Positions 36,867 to 48,300 of a stretch of 64,000 nt of DNA are shown here, piece after piece; the stretch's first letter is position 1, and each line of letters begins with the position of its first letter. The translations under genes and the position numbers were made by a program. The stretch is from Monodelphis domestica (taxonomy: Eukaryota; Chordata; Mammalia; Didelphimorphia; Didelphidae): NCBI RefSeq assembly GCF_027887165.1, contig NC_077234.1, positions 246,386,658 through 246,450,657 of the forward strand, in the 5' to 3' direction. The notes beneath the pieces were generated by a model. The model was given only the letters and a program-made list of their open reading frames with translations, was not told where the DNA came from and ran no database searches.

Positions 36867-36990
36867 GGAAAGAGGTATCAAGTGATAACACTTGTATAAC
36901 ACAGTGGAATTGCTTGTCAGCTCTGGGGGGGGGGATGAATCATGTAAACAAGGAAAATATTTTAAATTTTTTTAAAAACTGACTAAAATT
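36867..36990 (+). mobile_element. Internally deleted L1, right part
   Basis: Continues the 3' UTR of the L1 at 36130: 'cacagtggaattgcttgtca', a G run at 36926-36934, 'gatgaatcatgtaaacaagg' and the A-rich tail. Confidence 0.8.
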
Positions 36991-37128
36991 AAATAAATGA
37001 ATGAATGGATAAACACAAATAAAAATACATAAATTAATAGATAATTGAAAATAAACAAATAAATAAATGAGCAAATGAATGAATGAATAAACAAATAAAT
37101 GAATGAATGAATGGATAGATAGGTAGAT

Positions 37129-37191
<63 letters not shown>

Positions 37192-37228
37192 GAATGAATA
37201 AATAAATAAATGAATGAATGAATATAAA
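36991..37228. repeat. Composite tetranucleotide microsatellite
   Basis: An interrupted AAAT/GAAT array passes into pure (GATA)n at about 37129-37191 and back to GAAT/AAAT. It starts exactly at the A-rich tail of the L1, from which it probably grew. Confidence 0.9.
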
Positions 37229-37317
37229 TGAAGGAGACCCTGAGTTCTGATGTTTGGAACCTATATTTCAGTTTGCTGACAAGAATGAAGATAACAGCAG
37301 TCTTCTACAGCTCCAAC

Positions 37318-37430
37318 CAAAGGCAAATGAGTCAGTCAAAAAGCATTTATTAAATACCTACTCTGAGCCAAGTACTGTGCCCTGTGCAAGCATTGAAAAG
37401 AAAGAAGGGGAAGTCAAGAGCTGTGTTGTC
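37318..37430 (-). mobile_element. L2 3' end fragment
   Basis: 'gcatttattaaatacctact', 'ctgagccaagtactgtgccc' is the reverse complement of the L2 terminus. Confidence 0.55.
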
Positions 37431-37609
37431 CAGACCCAGGGGTCAGGAGCTTGAAAATCAAAAAGAGAGAGCTGCCAGGCTTCACCAGAGACAAGTTTGG
37501 AGGAACTGAAAGTTTGTAGGACTCAACCTTAGCTATCCCTGAGATCTCTAAAGAATATCGTGCACATTACTTGGAAAAGGTAGCATCAAGATTCTAGAGG
37601 TTACTATTG
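37431..37609. other. Unique DNA
   Basis: Nothing recognised. Confidence 0.35.
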
Positions 37610-37840
37610 GAAATCATGTTGACTCCGTGACCTGGAGTCTAGCCTCAAATACTTAATAGATGTATGACCATGTGCAAATCGCCTAACTTCTGTCTCGGTT
37701 TCCTCATCTGTAAAAAGGGGATAAGAGCACCTACCCCCCGGGTTGTTGAGAGGATCTAATGGGATATTATTTTTTAGGAATTTAGCACACTGCCTGGCAC
37801 AAGACAATTGATAAAATATTTGGTCCCCTCCATATACTCC
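37610..37840 (+). mobile_element. MIR/THER-type SINE
   Basis: 'gtatgaccatgtgcaaatcg', 'cggtttcctcatctgtaaaa', 'gggttgttgagaggatctaa', 'tagcacactgcctggcacaa', in plus-strand order. Confidence 0.8.
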
Positions 37841-37844
37841 AGCA

Positions 37845-38245
37845 TCCAGTGAAACTAGCCTTGATGCTATTCCTCCTATAATACATTCCACTGCCTGATT
37901 CTGAGTCTTTTCACCAGTTGTCTCCCATTCCTGGAACTCTATCTCTCTTCATCGCCACCTCTTACTTTCCATGATTTCCTTCAAGTCTTGGCTGAAGTCC
38001 TGCTTTCTGTAAGAAGTCTTTCCCAAGCATGCTTAATCTTTTCTGCTTTCCCTCTGAACTTTCCCTTGATTGATCCTGTACATATCTTGTTGGTCCACAG
38101 TTCTTTGTCTGTTGTCTCTGGCATTAGATGGCAAACTTTCTAAGAATGGGGACTTTTATGTTTTGTTTTGCTTTGTCTTCCTTTGCATTCCCAGCACCTA
38201 GCACAGTGCCTGGAACACAGTATTTGCTTAATAAAGGCTTGTTGA
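37845..38245 (+). mobile_element. L2 LINE 3' end
   Basis: 'gtctcccattcctggaactc', 'ccttcaagtcttggctgaag', 'gaagtctttcccaagcatgc', 'cagcacctagcacagtgcct' and 'tgcttaataaaggcttgttg' give the complete L2 C-terminal and 3' UTR order. Confidence 0.85.
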
Positions 38246-38264
38246 TAGAAATACAAGTACCAAC

Positions 38265-38520
38265 ACCTTCCCACCTCTTCAGTCAAACCCAGAAGGCACA
38301 GAGGATAGAAACTAGACCTGAGTTCAAATTTAGCATCAAATATTTACCAGATGTCTGACCCCGTGCAAGTTGCCTAACCTCTCAGTTTTCTCATCTATTA
38401 AAAGAGGATAAAAAAAAAGACCTCTCTTCCAGAGTTGTTGAGAGGATCCAATGGAATACTATTTGTTAAGGACTTACCATAGTACCTGGCACAGAGTAGT
38501 TATTTCATAAAGATCCCTTC
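38265..38520 (+). mobile_element. MIR/THER-type SINE
   Basis: 'gacctgagttcaaatttagc', 'gtgcaagttgcctaacctct', 'gagttgttgagaggatccaa', 'tagtacctggcacagagtag'. It is similar to the copy at 37610. Confidence 0.8.
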
Positions 38521-39695
38521 TCTTGTTTTCTCAGCACTGCCCAGCCATATATTTTCCAAGGATATAACCGCAAGTCCACTCCTCATTATTTTTAGTGTTT
38601 TTTTATAATTTTATAGATGTTATATATATAATGTATCATATTAAGGTATTTATAACATTGTACTACCAAAAATCCAATTTTAAAAGAGGAGTAAATGGCA
38701 GCAGCAAATAAACACATTTGATTCAGAGAATATCCATTTAAATAAACGAGAAGAGAAGGAGAAATCTGGCTTACACATGCCCTACACCAAACTGCCTCTA
38801 AATAGAACCCTTTTCCAAAGGAACTAATGACAAACCATCAGCACCTCTTTAGAGATTTTGAATACCCACCAAAGGCACTCAAGAGAGAACTTACATCTAT
38901 AAATGTGAGAATGAATTTCCCATAAAAGGACAGATTCTATTCCCTTAGCAGGTGTTTTCAAAGTTACATTGTTTTTATAAGGTTAAACTTGGGTCCTTAG
39001 AAACTTCCTATGTTTCTGTATAACAGCTAAAAGTCACTACCATCTGGAGGTTCCTGAGCAGTCTACAAGCTGTGAACTAGTGGTCGCCATTAAAGATTAA
39101 GTGACTCTCCATCTTGGCCATCCTCACCACAGCTGACACTAATTAATTCTCCTGTTAGTCATTTCAAGAGTTGCATGTGTAATGAAGAGTCAATCAATTT
39201 AGGGTGCTCAGAGAAAGTATTTCCTGCGCAAGGTGAAGGCTAACTCAATGGGCATCTCCCCGTACTCAAAGAGGCTTTCTCCCAATGGACAATCAAGCGC
39301 TTTTTAGGAAATATTTATTCACTCAAGAATATTTAGTTGTTGTTTTTTTCCTTGAACATGAGGCAGGAAGCATACCAACTTAGTTATCTATAAAATATTT
39401 TTGCTTTATACATTGGTAGGATATTCTTTAGCTTTTTAATGAGTTGACAAACATTTGGAATACTGGGAATATGTGGGAAATTTTTCATTGTTTTCTGTTG
39501 TCAACGTTATAATAATAGCTAAGAATGAATGAGTCCTTTGAAATTAATTCTTTCAATCGTTTTGGTTCAACTCCTGACTCTCACTTTCCCCAGATAATTC
39601 TCTAAATGCTGGATCTGCACTGGAAAAGGAAATTTCCTCACTAGCAGTAACTTCCCCCAGTGAAATCACAGATCCAGAACCATGTAGTAGAAGAC
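38521..39695. other. Unique DNA
   Basis: No gene or known repeat. The block 39040-39330 is repeat-free, of mixed composition, with 'cacagctgacactaattaat' and 'caatggacaatcaagcgc'; it is a candidate conserved non-coding element. Confidence 0.35.
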
Positions 39696-39699
39696 ATTA

Positions 39700-40250
39700 T
39701 CCCTATCCTCAAAAAATATAATAATCTTAAAAGCTATATCCTTCTGCCCAACAATTCCACTACTGGCTAGATGAAGGCACAGAAAATGCCTGGGTATCTC
39801 AAAGTAGTCTTGGCGAATTCATCACCTGCATAACAAAACTAGAAACAAAGAAGGCGTTTATCAGTTGGGGAGTATCGAAACAATATGTGATAGAAGAATG
39901 CAAAGAAACATAATGACACCATAAATACCTATGAAAATGAGAAATTCAGAGGGATTTGTGCAAAAGAAGAGTAAGAAACTAGAACCAGAAGAACAAAATA
40001 TACAACAATTATATCAATATAAATAAAAACAACTCAGAAGTTACGTCAGTATTTCAGCTTAGTTCCAGATAATTGAAGATGAAACTCGCAGGCAAAGTGG
40101 TGGACTAAAGCTGCAGACTATTGTATATACTGTAAGTCACCCCTGCTATGTTGGGTTTTCTTAAATGTTTTATTTTGTGATATGGAAAGAGTCCATGGAG
40201 GCAGAGATCATATTAAAAAAAATGACAGATGTAGGAAAAAATCAGTAAGA
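39700..40250 (+). mobile_element. Old L1 3' end
   Basis: 'ctgcccaacaattccactac', 'aaaactagaaacaaagaagg', 'agaaactagaaccagaagaa', 'caaaatatacaacaattata' match an old L1 ORF2/3'-UTR order, with a poly(A)-like stretch near 40261. Confidence 0.65.
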
Positions 40251-40287
40251 TGTTTTAGTTAAAAAAAAAAATAATTTCACATCAGAG

Positions 40288-40556
40288 CCTTTTTGTTGTT
40301 GTTGTTGTTTAATCATTTCAGTCTAGTCTGACTTATCATGGCCCCATTTAGGTTTGTTTTTTATTTTGGCAAAGACATAGAAGTAGCTTGCCACTTCTTT
40401 TGTCATCTCGTTTTACAGATGAGGAAACTATGACAGATTGGGTTAAGTGATTTGCCTAGGATCACAACAATACTAAGTATCTGAGTCTGGATTAGAACTC
40501 AAAACTTCCTGACTCCAGGTCCAGTGTTCTTTCCATTGTGCCACCTATCTCCCTCA
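40288..40556 (-). mobile_element. MAR1/MON1-like CORE-SINE, near full length
   Basis: In order: (TTG)n, 'tcatttcagtctagtctgac', 'tggccccatttaggtttg', 'ttggcaaagacatagaagta', 'cttttgtcatctcgttttac', 'agatgaggaaactatgacag', 'gttaagtgatttgcctagga', 'ctgactccaggtccagtgtt', 'ctttccattgtgccacc'. This is the reverse complement of a full tRNA-derived marsupial SINE. It follows the poly(A)-like end of the L1 at 39700. Confidence 0.9.
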
Positions 40557-41324
40557 GAAACCATAAGTACTATGTATGAATTGAGCAAAAATAAGGTCAA
40601 TGTGGATTTAAATAATCAGGAAGGACTTTATAAAAAAAGAGTGAGCTGAACCTGGGAATGGCTTTGAGGTTTTAAAAGGATATTATTCAGGGTTGTATAT
40701 AAAGTAATCAACATTGATGCACAATTGTAAAAGTACTACCATCCTATTCATTTAATGGAATTATCCTCAATGGGATTACTTGATCTTTCTCCTGTAGACA
40801 GAATATAATTATTATCAAATGTCCTATGAAGATCTTTGAGCCCATAAAATCATTATAATGTTTGAGGGTTATTTGTCCCTTTGATTGAAATAAATTACAT
40901 TTTTGCTTCAAAATTCAGTCATTTAAAACACAATGCATGAAATAGAAATGGTATTATTATCTTTATCATTTTCTTGGTAGCTATGCAATGCCAAAGAGAC
41001 AAAATGTTGACAGGATGCTACACTCAGAAACAGTAGTTTAGAACTGACCCAAAACTTGTACATGTCAGAATTCATTGAAATAGCCACAACAGGATGCTTT
41101 CTTTTGGAGTTCTGTTTTTGTTTATTATCATGCCTCAGTGCTGATTATTTTAGTTTGAATTAAAATTCTTTACTTAAGAAAATAAGAGCTTCAGAATAAA
41201 GGATACCAGGATATATCAATGGAAAAAACAGCATTAATCCTCTTTGCTCTAGGTGAATAAGATTCATGAGCTGAGAATATACTTTTATTCCAGTAGAATA
41301 TCCCTTTTGGTAAACTTTCTTATA
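40557..41324. other. Unique DNA
   Basis: No gene or known repeat seen. Confidence 0.4.
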
Positions 41325-41445
41325 TACATTTTCTCCTGCCATTAGACTGGAGGTTCCTTGATAGCAGGTGCCTTCTTTAATTTTTCTGTTTGTAAAAACT
41401 ACTACTAAAATTCTTGACATATAATAAGAAAGTCATTCACGATTC
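41325..41445 (+). mobile_element. L2 3' end fragment
   Basis: 'gccattagactggaggttcc', 'ttgatagcaggtgccttctt', 'attcttgacatataataag' match the L2 3' UTR. Confidence 0.65.
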
Positions 41446-41479
41446 TTCATTCATTGATTCATTGTCAATGCAGGTTTTT

Positions 41480-42890
41480 CTTCCCATGCACCATATAAAG
41501 ATGAGATACTAAGGTAAAAGTAAACTATCATCAAGAAGAATACTATGTCAATATTTTATACAATATTAAAAATAAATTCAACCTAGAAATACCACCTGAA
41601 TCTTAAAAGTCATAATATAAAATAATTAAAGAAGAACCAGATCATATACCTTTTATTACTGTAGAAAGGAGTTAAATTCTTAACAAAGTAAATGATATGT
41701 TACTATCAAAGATTAGGCAGGTAATTCTTCTTACCTATTAGAATTTTTGAAAAGCTTTTGTAAAAGCAAAATGGGTTCATTTAGGGTAAAGCAGGAGGAA
41801 AAAATCTTGGTATCAAATATCCCTAAGAACTTAGCATCTCCCATTTATAGACAACTAATAGAAGCATATAAGAGCAAAAGTCATACACCAAGAGAAAGGT
41901 AAACAAAAGATCTGAACAGTCTTCAAAAGAAAAGTTGTAAATTATTAAAAATGCCTGGGAAGGAATTCCTCCTTATCATTAGTAATGAAATGCAAATCAG
42001 AACAACTCTGAGGTTTTACCCCACATCCAACAAACTGACCATGCTAACAAAAGATGGCACTATTCAGTGGTGGAGAATTCATGAGAAAATAGGCACAGTG
42101 ATGGATTCTGAGTAAGCTATGAAAATCCAATCAATCTGTAAAAATGCAAAAAAAAGTAGCTAAACTATCCCCATCCTTTCATTTGGAGTTCTTCTGTTAG
42201 ATGTGTATACCAAGGCGGTCACTAACAAAAAGAAACACACTGTATACAGCAACATATCTATAGCTGCACTTCTTATATACGTTAGCAAAAAACAGGACAC
42301 AACTAGATGTCCATCGATTAAGTAACAGCTAAAAGAACTGTGAAACATGAATATAATGGAACATGATTCTGCTAAAAGAAACTGAGTGCGATTAATTTAG
42401 AGAAGCATGGAAAATATTTATATAAACTGATACAAATTGAAGTAAGCAGGTCTAGGAAAACAATATACACAATGACTACAAAAATGGAAACATAAAGAAC
42501 TTGGAAACAATAGAAAGTTTATGTTGCAAAATTATATAGAATAAGGTTAACTCTAAGAGATATAAGAAGACATTCCTCCAAATTCCTTTGCATCTGTGGG
42601 AGGGAGGGAGAGAGGGAGGGAGGGGGAGAGGGAGAGGGAGAGGGAGAGGGAGAGGAAGAGGGAGGGGGAGAGGGAGAGAGATCCATGAGTGGGCACTGTA
42701 TGTAGTATCAGTTAATATATTGCTTGGTTTGTTTAATTATTTCTCTTCTTCCGATTTTATTTTTCCTTCAAAAAGACTTCTTTGTTACATAGGTTAGATC
42801 TTTAGGAGAGGGGGATAGGTGGGTTACAGAGGGAAATCTAGGGGATGTAAACATAAAAGATATCAATAACAAGATTTTTAAAGGAATGTT
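41480..42890 (+). mobile_element. L1 3' part (ORF2 C-terminus, 3' UTR)
   Basis: 'gaaatgcaaatcagaacaac', 'tctgaggttttaccccacat', 'gatgtccatcgattaagtaa', 'gaatataatggaacatgatt', 'aaacaatatacacaatgact' follow L1 ORF2. The 3' UTR carries a long GGGAGA tract (42597-42680), then 'gggcactgtatgtagtatca' and 'gatatcaataacaagatttt'. The frame is broken throughout. It matches the older L1 subfamily at 14225 better than the copy at 10010. Confidence 0.8.
42597..42680 (+). repeat. GGGAGA purine tract in the L1 3' UTR
   Basis: A run of GGGA and GGGAGA units, with a dense cluster of G-triplets and G-quartets near its start (about 42598-42627). It can in principle fold into a G-quadruplex, as known for L1 3' UTR polypurine tracts. 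It gives a spurious Gly/Arg-repeat open frame. Confidence 0.9.
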
Positions 42891-43009
42891 CTCTCATCGA
42901 TCTGAAGAAGAAAAGCCACAGATGCACAAAAAATTAGAGCTAGAAGAAAACTAGAAAAAATACAAGAGAGATAATGTGAATGTGCTTACTCTAAATTCCC
43001 CAATATTAA

Positions 43010-43335
43010 TGACAATAATAATTCACTTTTACATAGTGCTTCACAGTTTGTAAAAGGTTTTCCCAAAAACAAGACAATAAGTGCAATTATTTCCCTTTTT
43101 CAGGGAAATTTCAGTTGCATTTGTGTTTAGTATTGATGTTAATTCATTTTCTGTGATACCGCTTAGCAAAATGTAGTTTCTCTATTTATCTCCTTTAATT
43201 ACAATTACAAAGGCTATTTTATACATCAGGGAATTTATTTTCAGAAATATTAAGTAATGTGCCCAATAAAATCAGAAACTAGTAAGAGCCAGCTCCAAAA
43301 TTCAAGCCCAGATACATGGTCTCCCAGTCTTTTAC
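43010..43335 (-). mobile_element. MIR SINE, split
   Basis: Right half of the modules: 'cttttacatagtgcttcaca' and 'ttttcccaaaaacaagacaa' (43010-43100). After about 105 bp of other sequence come 'catcagggaatttattttca', 'aagtaatgtgcccaataaaa' and 'gatacatggtctcccagtct' (43205-43335). It may carry a small insertion or a diverged centre. Confidence 0.5.
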
Positions 43336-43519
43336 TTGATTATGATCAGTTGCTTTTGCTTTATTCCATGGGCATACTCAAATTGTCATTGACTCTCTTG
43401 CAAAACTAGGCCCCTGACCACCACAACACAAGATTTTACAAATAGTTTGGCATACATCTATCCCTATTATTGGAGAAAATAGCTCAAAGCAATTAATACT
43501 AATAATGGGTCAATAGCAT

Positions 43520-43640
43520 CATCTACTAAATTGTAAATTCCTTGAGGTGTAGAGACCTCCTCTTTTTAAATCACTTTTACCCCTAGAGTCTCCCAGTATT
43601 ATTTCTATATGTGTATTACATATAAAATGATTAAGAAATT
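43520..43640 (+). mobile_element. L2 3' end fragment
   Basis: 'ttgtaaattccttgaggtgt', 'agagacctcc' and 'acccctagagtctcccag' resemble the L2 3' UTR. Diverged. Confidence 0.45.
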
Positions 43641-44654
43641 GAATTATATATGAATGGCAATGATAATTTTTCTTTCAGGTGGTTTTTAATATTTAATATG
43701 TTAAAAAAAATTCCAGGCATTTCCCGTACAATTATGCTGCTTTTTGAAAAAAAAAAACAACAACTTTTCTCTCCTCTGTTGCTCTTGGACACTAGTATTT
43801 TTTCTTCTGAGCAGCAATGATCAGTGCAGCAATTGTTTCTACTTCTATTTTTTAAAATAAAACTAAATGAGAAGTTGTTTAATCTAGTCCTGCAGTGATA
43901 TTTTAACTTGTATTTTTTCTCCTTTAAATCTCTGTCATCTGATTCTTTCCCTATAATTATAATCCCTTGGCTTGACTATGAAGCAGAGAATAATGATTTA
44001 AAGTTAAAAAGAAGAAAAAATAAAATAAACCAAGGAAACAGTGAGAGGGGAAAATGCAACAGACCATTAGGAGGGCATGAATTTTCGTGAGAAATGATCG
44101 GCACAGCACTGTGTACCCAGTGGATGCTCTCTGAAAGTGGCTTATGATGACAGTGGCTGCATGTCATAAAATATGAATAGTGAGACCTCATAATTTTTAT
44201 CCCCCTTGTCAGCCATCAAATTGGAAAAAAATAATAATACCATAGGATCTTGTTATAGTGCCTGCATTCTCCACCATTCTCCTTGGATTTACACTGAGAA
44301 AGAGTCGAGGAAAGCACAGCAGGAGTCTAGAATGATTGTAAAGTGTGTGTACTTGGGAGATGATTTCTCCCTTCTAAATAAGCTCAATTTCCAACCACAT
44401 CACTCAATAGGAAGATTCCTAGAAATCATCACCAACATGAAATTTCTCCAGTAATTTGAATGGCTGTGAATCACTCAAAAAGATATTTTATTACTACACA
44501 ACACAAATGTTCTACTATTCTACTCTGGTCTAGTCCTGAGAATGTGCTCCTAAGATCATGAAATTTAGATTGGAAATGAATGGCACCTTATATATTATCT
44601 AGTCCAATTCCCACAGGTTTTGGTGCCACATTTTAAAAGGTGTCATTGTCAAAA
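43641..44654. other. Unique DNA
   Basis: No gene recognised. A short scrap at 44575-44620 resembles a SINE or CR1 end. The interval 44040-44180 is repeat-free and of mixed composition. Confidence 0.35.
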
Positions 44655-44760
44655 TGGTACTATACCGTAGAACATAAAGAGCCAGCCTCAAAATCAGGCT
44701 GTGTTCAAGATTCACTTCTTACAAATACTGACCATATCTCCATTGGCAAGTCACAACTTT
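44655..44760 (+). mobile_element. SINE head fragment
   Basis: 'agagccagcctcaaaatcag', 'gttcaagattcacttcttac', 'catctccattggcaagtcac' match a tRNA-derived SINE 5' half. Confidence 0.5.
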
Positions 44761-44989
44761 TCACTGTTCTAAAAAAGAAACAAAAAACTTTTCAAGGCTA
44801 GAAGTTGCAGAGAAGGTTTCAACCTGCATGGGTAGAGTGATCTTCTCCATCCAGATTTCCCCCATGTAAATGGAATCATACTTCCAGTTCTCATCTCTAT
44901 CACAACTGATGTTCTGAAGCAGATTTTGGAGAGAAGAGCATTGTATATGGCAGAGAACTGGCTTTAAAGTCAAGAATGATCTATGTTTT

Positions 44990-45125
44990 TTTGTTATTCA
45001 GTCATTTGAGTCATGTCTGACTCTGTCACCCCATTTGGTATTTTCTTGGCAAAAATTTCCCTTTTATGCTCATTTTTATGTATGAAGAAAGTGAGGCAAA
45101 CTGGGGTTGGTGACTTGTAGAATAT
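44990..45125 (-). mobile_element. MAR1/MON1-like SINE 3' half
   Basis: 'ttgttattcagtcatttgag', 'tcatgtctgactctgtcacc', 'ccatttggtattttcttggc', 'aaagtgaggcaaactggggt'. This is the same family as 40288-40556. Confidence 0.8.
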
Positions 45126-45289
45126 ATATGATGAAAGCATAGGTCTAGACCAATATGGCAGAAGAACTCAAAGCCAAGCCACACAAAGATGATCTGAAGA
45201 AAAGAAGGATATCTATCCTTGAAAAGAAATTTGTGGAGTAGAAATAATTATTGTCCTCATATATCATATGTAGCTGCCATGTCAAAGAG

Positions 45290-45465
45290 GGATTGGATTT
45301 ATTTTTGCTTTATCACAGAGGCCAGAGGAAGAGTCAGAGTGGAAGTGACAGGCACTGAAAGTTAGCCTAAGATTTCCCAGAAATTACAGCTATCCTAAAA
45401 CAAGAGGTAGAAATTCCTTGTCATTGGAGATCTTCTAGAGGAAACTGGAAACCATTTGATGGACA
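45290..45465 (+). mobile_element. CR1/L3-type LINE fragment
   Basis: 'aaattacagctatcctaaaa', 'attccttgtcattggagatc', 'ttctagaggaaactggaaac', 'atttgatggacatg' follow the CR1/L3 3' domain on the plus strand. Confidence 0.6.
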
Positions 45466-47034
45466 TGTTTTTTGCATCTGGTAAGTGTCAAATCATATGA
45501 ACATTAAACTCCCTCCCAGCCCAAAGACCTTGATTACAAATGCCCACTTCTGCTTTCTCCACTTTTCCAAATTGATTGTGATGTCTAGGCTAGGAGAGAC
45601 AACTCATGCTTTTTCTCCATTGAATTTTTCTCTTAAGGAGTTAAAAATATAAAGACATCACAACTTCACCCACCAAATTTCAAATCACATTCTTCAGCTT
45701 GCTATCCCCTGACATTACAGGGAAATAATCCAATATTGTAAGCAGACTTCTAAGATAACTAGGCATCCTACTGACCCCATACTGTGGTTCTTTGCCTCAG
45801 TATGGACTCCATTTTTAGGAGTTTTTGAAAGGGCTAAGACTGTGCCTATCTATGACTTGCCCTTCATTTCATTTACACATGGTACTAAACCCTCCAGACT
45901 GATACAGCTTTTGAAATCATGAGCTAAAGATCCAAAGAGGACTGTCAGTTGTCCTTGTTGCCTCAGGTTATCCACACAAGCTCTGTTCGGATTTTTAACA
46001 AGCTTTGGGCTGGATATATTCCCAATCAAGGTCAATAGTTTTCAGTGATATTCTGGTGTTGGGTTGGCTTTCAGGTGATAAAAACTGACTCCATCTTCTG
46101 TGACTAAACTCCAAAACTAAATAGCTTTTGAAGCAACTTGACTAGCGTAACTATAACAGCTGTGGTGAGATCCCAGTTATTTTTTTAGGGAGCAAAGATT
46201 ATTTTCTCTTCCTCTCTTTCCTTGTCTCCAGATCATAACAGCATGGAAAGCGAGGGAGCTAATCTGTGTGGCCGTCTCTGTGCTACGGTACCTGTAACCA
46301 AGGCAATGAGGATATTGAATCCTTTAAATTTATTTGAGTGCACATCTACAGCCTAGAGGCTGTGATTTCCAAGGAATTTAGATACCTTTCCTGTGACCTC
46401 CTTAATTAGCTTTATTTCCCTAGTTCATCCAAGAAAATGTAGTGACTTTGGTTTAAAACAGTCTAAATGTGCCCATTCCTGGCTATCAGTGCATTTGCTT
46501 TAGCTGTTATCCATCAGAGGCCCCAAATTTGTCCTTCAGTTGACCTAACTGATTAATTTTAAAGGATTTGAAGTTAAACTAACAGAGAAAAGCAAACGTA
46601 GGTAGCAGCCAGGACAAACGAAGATAAGCTCCCCAAACAGAAGCTTTCTGTTTAGAGACAACAAAAATGATTTCTTCCTTTGCTTTCTCATACTATGTGG
46701 ATGAGAATATCTGTCTCAGATCAGGCTACCTGGGAATTCATTCTAGGAATGAAATAAAGGATAGAAAAGGGACACTAGCAAATTATCTTAACAGTAGTGA
46801 ATTCCCCTCGTAGAATGTAGCCTGAAGAAAATAGAGAGCATCCTCTTATTCTCCTCCAAAGTCCACAAGAACCAAAGTTTTCAGGCTACCCCTCTAGTGG
46901 ATCCCCCACTATGTTATGATTCCACCATCGCCAAAGCTGACCATTATTTGGGCTTTTTAAATTCCCCATTCAAAAGCTTAACTATCTTTTTCTCAGTCCC
47001 CCATCGTTAAATGAGATGGTGCTATAATATTCAG
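45466..47034. other. Unique DNA
   Basis: No gene recognised over about 1.6 kb. The block 46190-46640 is repeat-free with a few CpGs and several 'taatta/gattaatt' sites; it is a candidate conserved non-coding element. Confidence 0.35.
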
Positions 47035-47560
47035 AATCATGGTATATTGGAACTGAAAACTGATTAACTAATGGAAAATTATTGTACCACAACCAATGAT
47101 TAAATGGAGTTTCTGAGGAAACTGGAAAGACCTGTGTGAACTGATATGGGTTGAAGTGAGCAGAACCAGGAGAATCATTTATACAATGACAACAGCATTA
47201 TGACATAAAAGAATCGCAAAAAACTAGAACTCTGCCCAATGTAATGAGAAACCACAATGCCCCAAAACTAAAGATGAAGGAAGTTACCTACCTCCTGATA
47301 GAATTGATGAGCTCAAAATTCAGTATGAGCCACATCTTTGGGAGCTTGGTTAATGAGGAATTTGCTTCTTTTTTCTCTTTTCTTTTTGTATCTTTCTTTT
47401 TTGGTCAATAAAAAAAAGAAAAGGGGAAAATAGCATGATTTGGATTTGGATTGTGAAAAAATGACAAAACTGTATTTAAAATGGAGAAAGAATGTCATGA
47501 AAAACAAAAGGAACCAAAGAAAAAAAGAAAAAAATGTTCAATTAATCAATCTAAAGTGTT
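47035..47560 (+). mobile_element. Old L1 3' end
   Basis: 'aaactggaaagacctgtgtg', 'aactgatatgggttgaagtg', 'agcagaaccaggagaatcat', 'ttatacaatgacaacagcat', 'cacctcctgatagaattgat'-like text, then a T-rich and A-rich tail. Confidence 0.7.
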
Positions 47561-47624
47561 ATTGATTTATTGTAACTTAAAGTATTGTCCTTTCATATAA
47601 TATTTTCATTTTAAGAGAGGTCTT

Positions 47625-47755
47625 CTATTCCTTAATTCAACAAATATTTACAGTGCAGAAGGCCCTGTTCTAGATTCTGGCTTTACAGAACTGAAGAATG
47701 TCATAGGTTCTACCCTCCAGTGGGGAGAATAAGATAGTTACATAAATAACTGTAG
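47625..47755 (-). mobile_element. L2 3' end
   Basis: 'attcaacaaatatttacagt', 'ggccctgttctagattctgg', 'gttctaccctccagtgggga' are the reverse complement of the L2 3' UTR. Confidence 0.6.
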
Positions 47756-48004
47756 TTCAAATGAAAATAAGAATTATGCAAAAGAGACATCCAAACATTT
47801 TCCTTAGGAGAAATAAAGAATAAATAACAGGGAAACACCAAGCATTATATCTAGTCCAAGAGCAAGATACATGGGCAGAAGGATATATTTTTTTTTTAAT
47901 TTTGGATAGCATTTTAAGGATCATATAGTACTCTTGCTCCACCTCCATTCTGTACCAGCTCCCTAGGAAAGTGCAGAAGTTCATAACAAAAGAACACTTT
48001 TGTA

Positions 48005-48300
48005 ATGCATAGAATTAAAACATTTGGAAGTAATCTCTGGGGTCATATAATCCAAACTGTCTCTGAATAAGAATTAGCCCTACAACATTTCCCTATAAAT
48101 GGTCATTCCTCTCAAGGAGTTTTGCCTGAAGAATCCACTGGGCAAAGTCCTTTGCCTCCAAAGTCCATTCCTCTTGGGGTTAGTTTGAATTGTTGGGAAG
48201 TTTTTTTTCCTGTCATCAAGCCTAAAATTGCCTCTTTGCAACTTAGTTCTTAGTTCTGTTCTACTCTCTGAAGGGAGAGCAAATTTATAGTCCTTCACAT
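48005..48300 (-). mobile_element. CR1/L3-type LINE 3' end
   Basis: 'ggtcatataatccaaactgt', 'aaatggtcattcctctcaag', 'gaattgttgggaagtttttt', 'catcaagcctaaaattgcct', 'ctttgcaacttagttcttag' and 'ttctactctctgaagggag' follow the reverse complement of the CR1/L3 3' domain over almost 300 bp. It is the best-preserved CR1 piece here. A 96-codon minus frame over it is not a gene. Confidence 0.75.

Noticed and set aside
36650..36982. 110-codon plus-strand frame and its 73-codon antisense partner
   Set aside because: Both lie mostly inside the solo LTR and run into the L1 tail; no retroviral or host protein features.
42588..42797. Gly/Arg-repeat open frame
   Set aside because: Produced by the GGGAGA tract in an L1 3' UTR.
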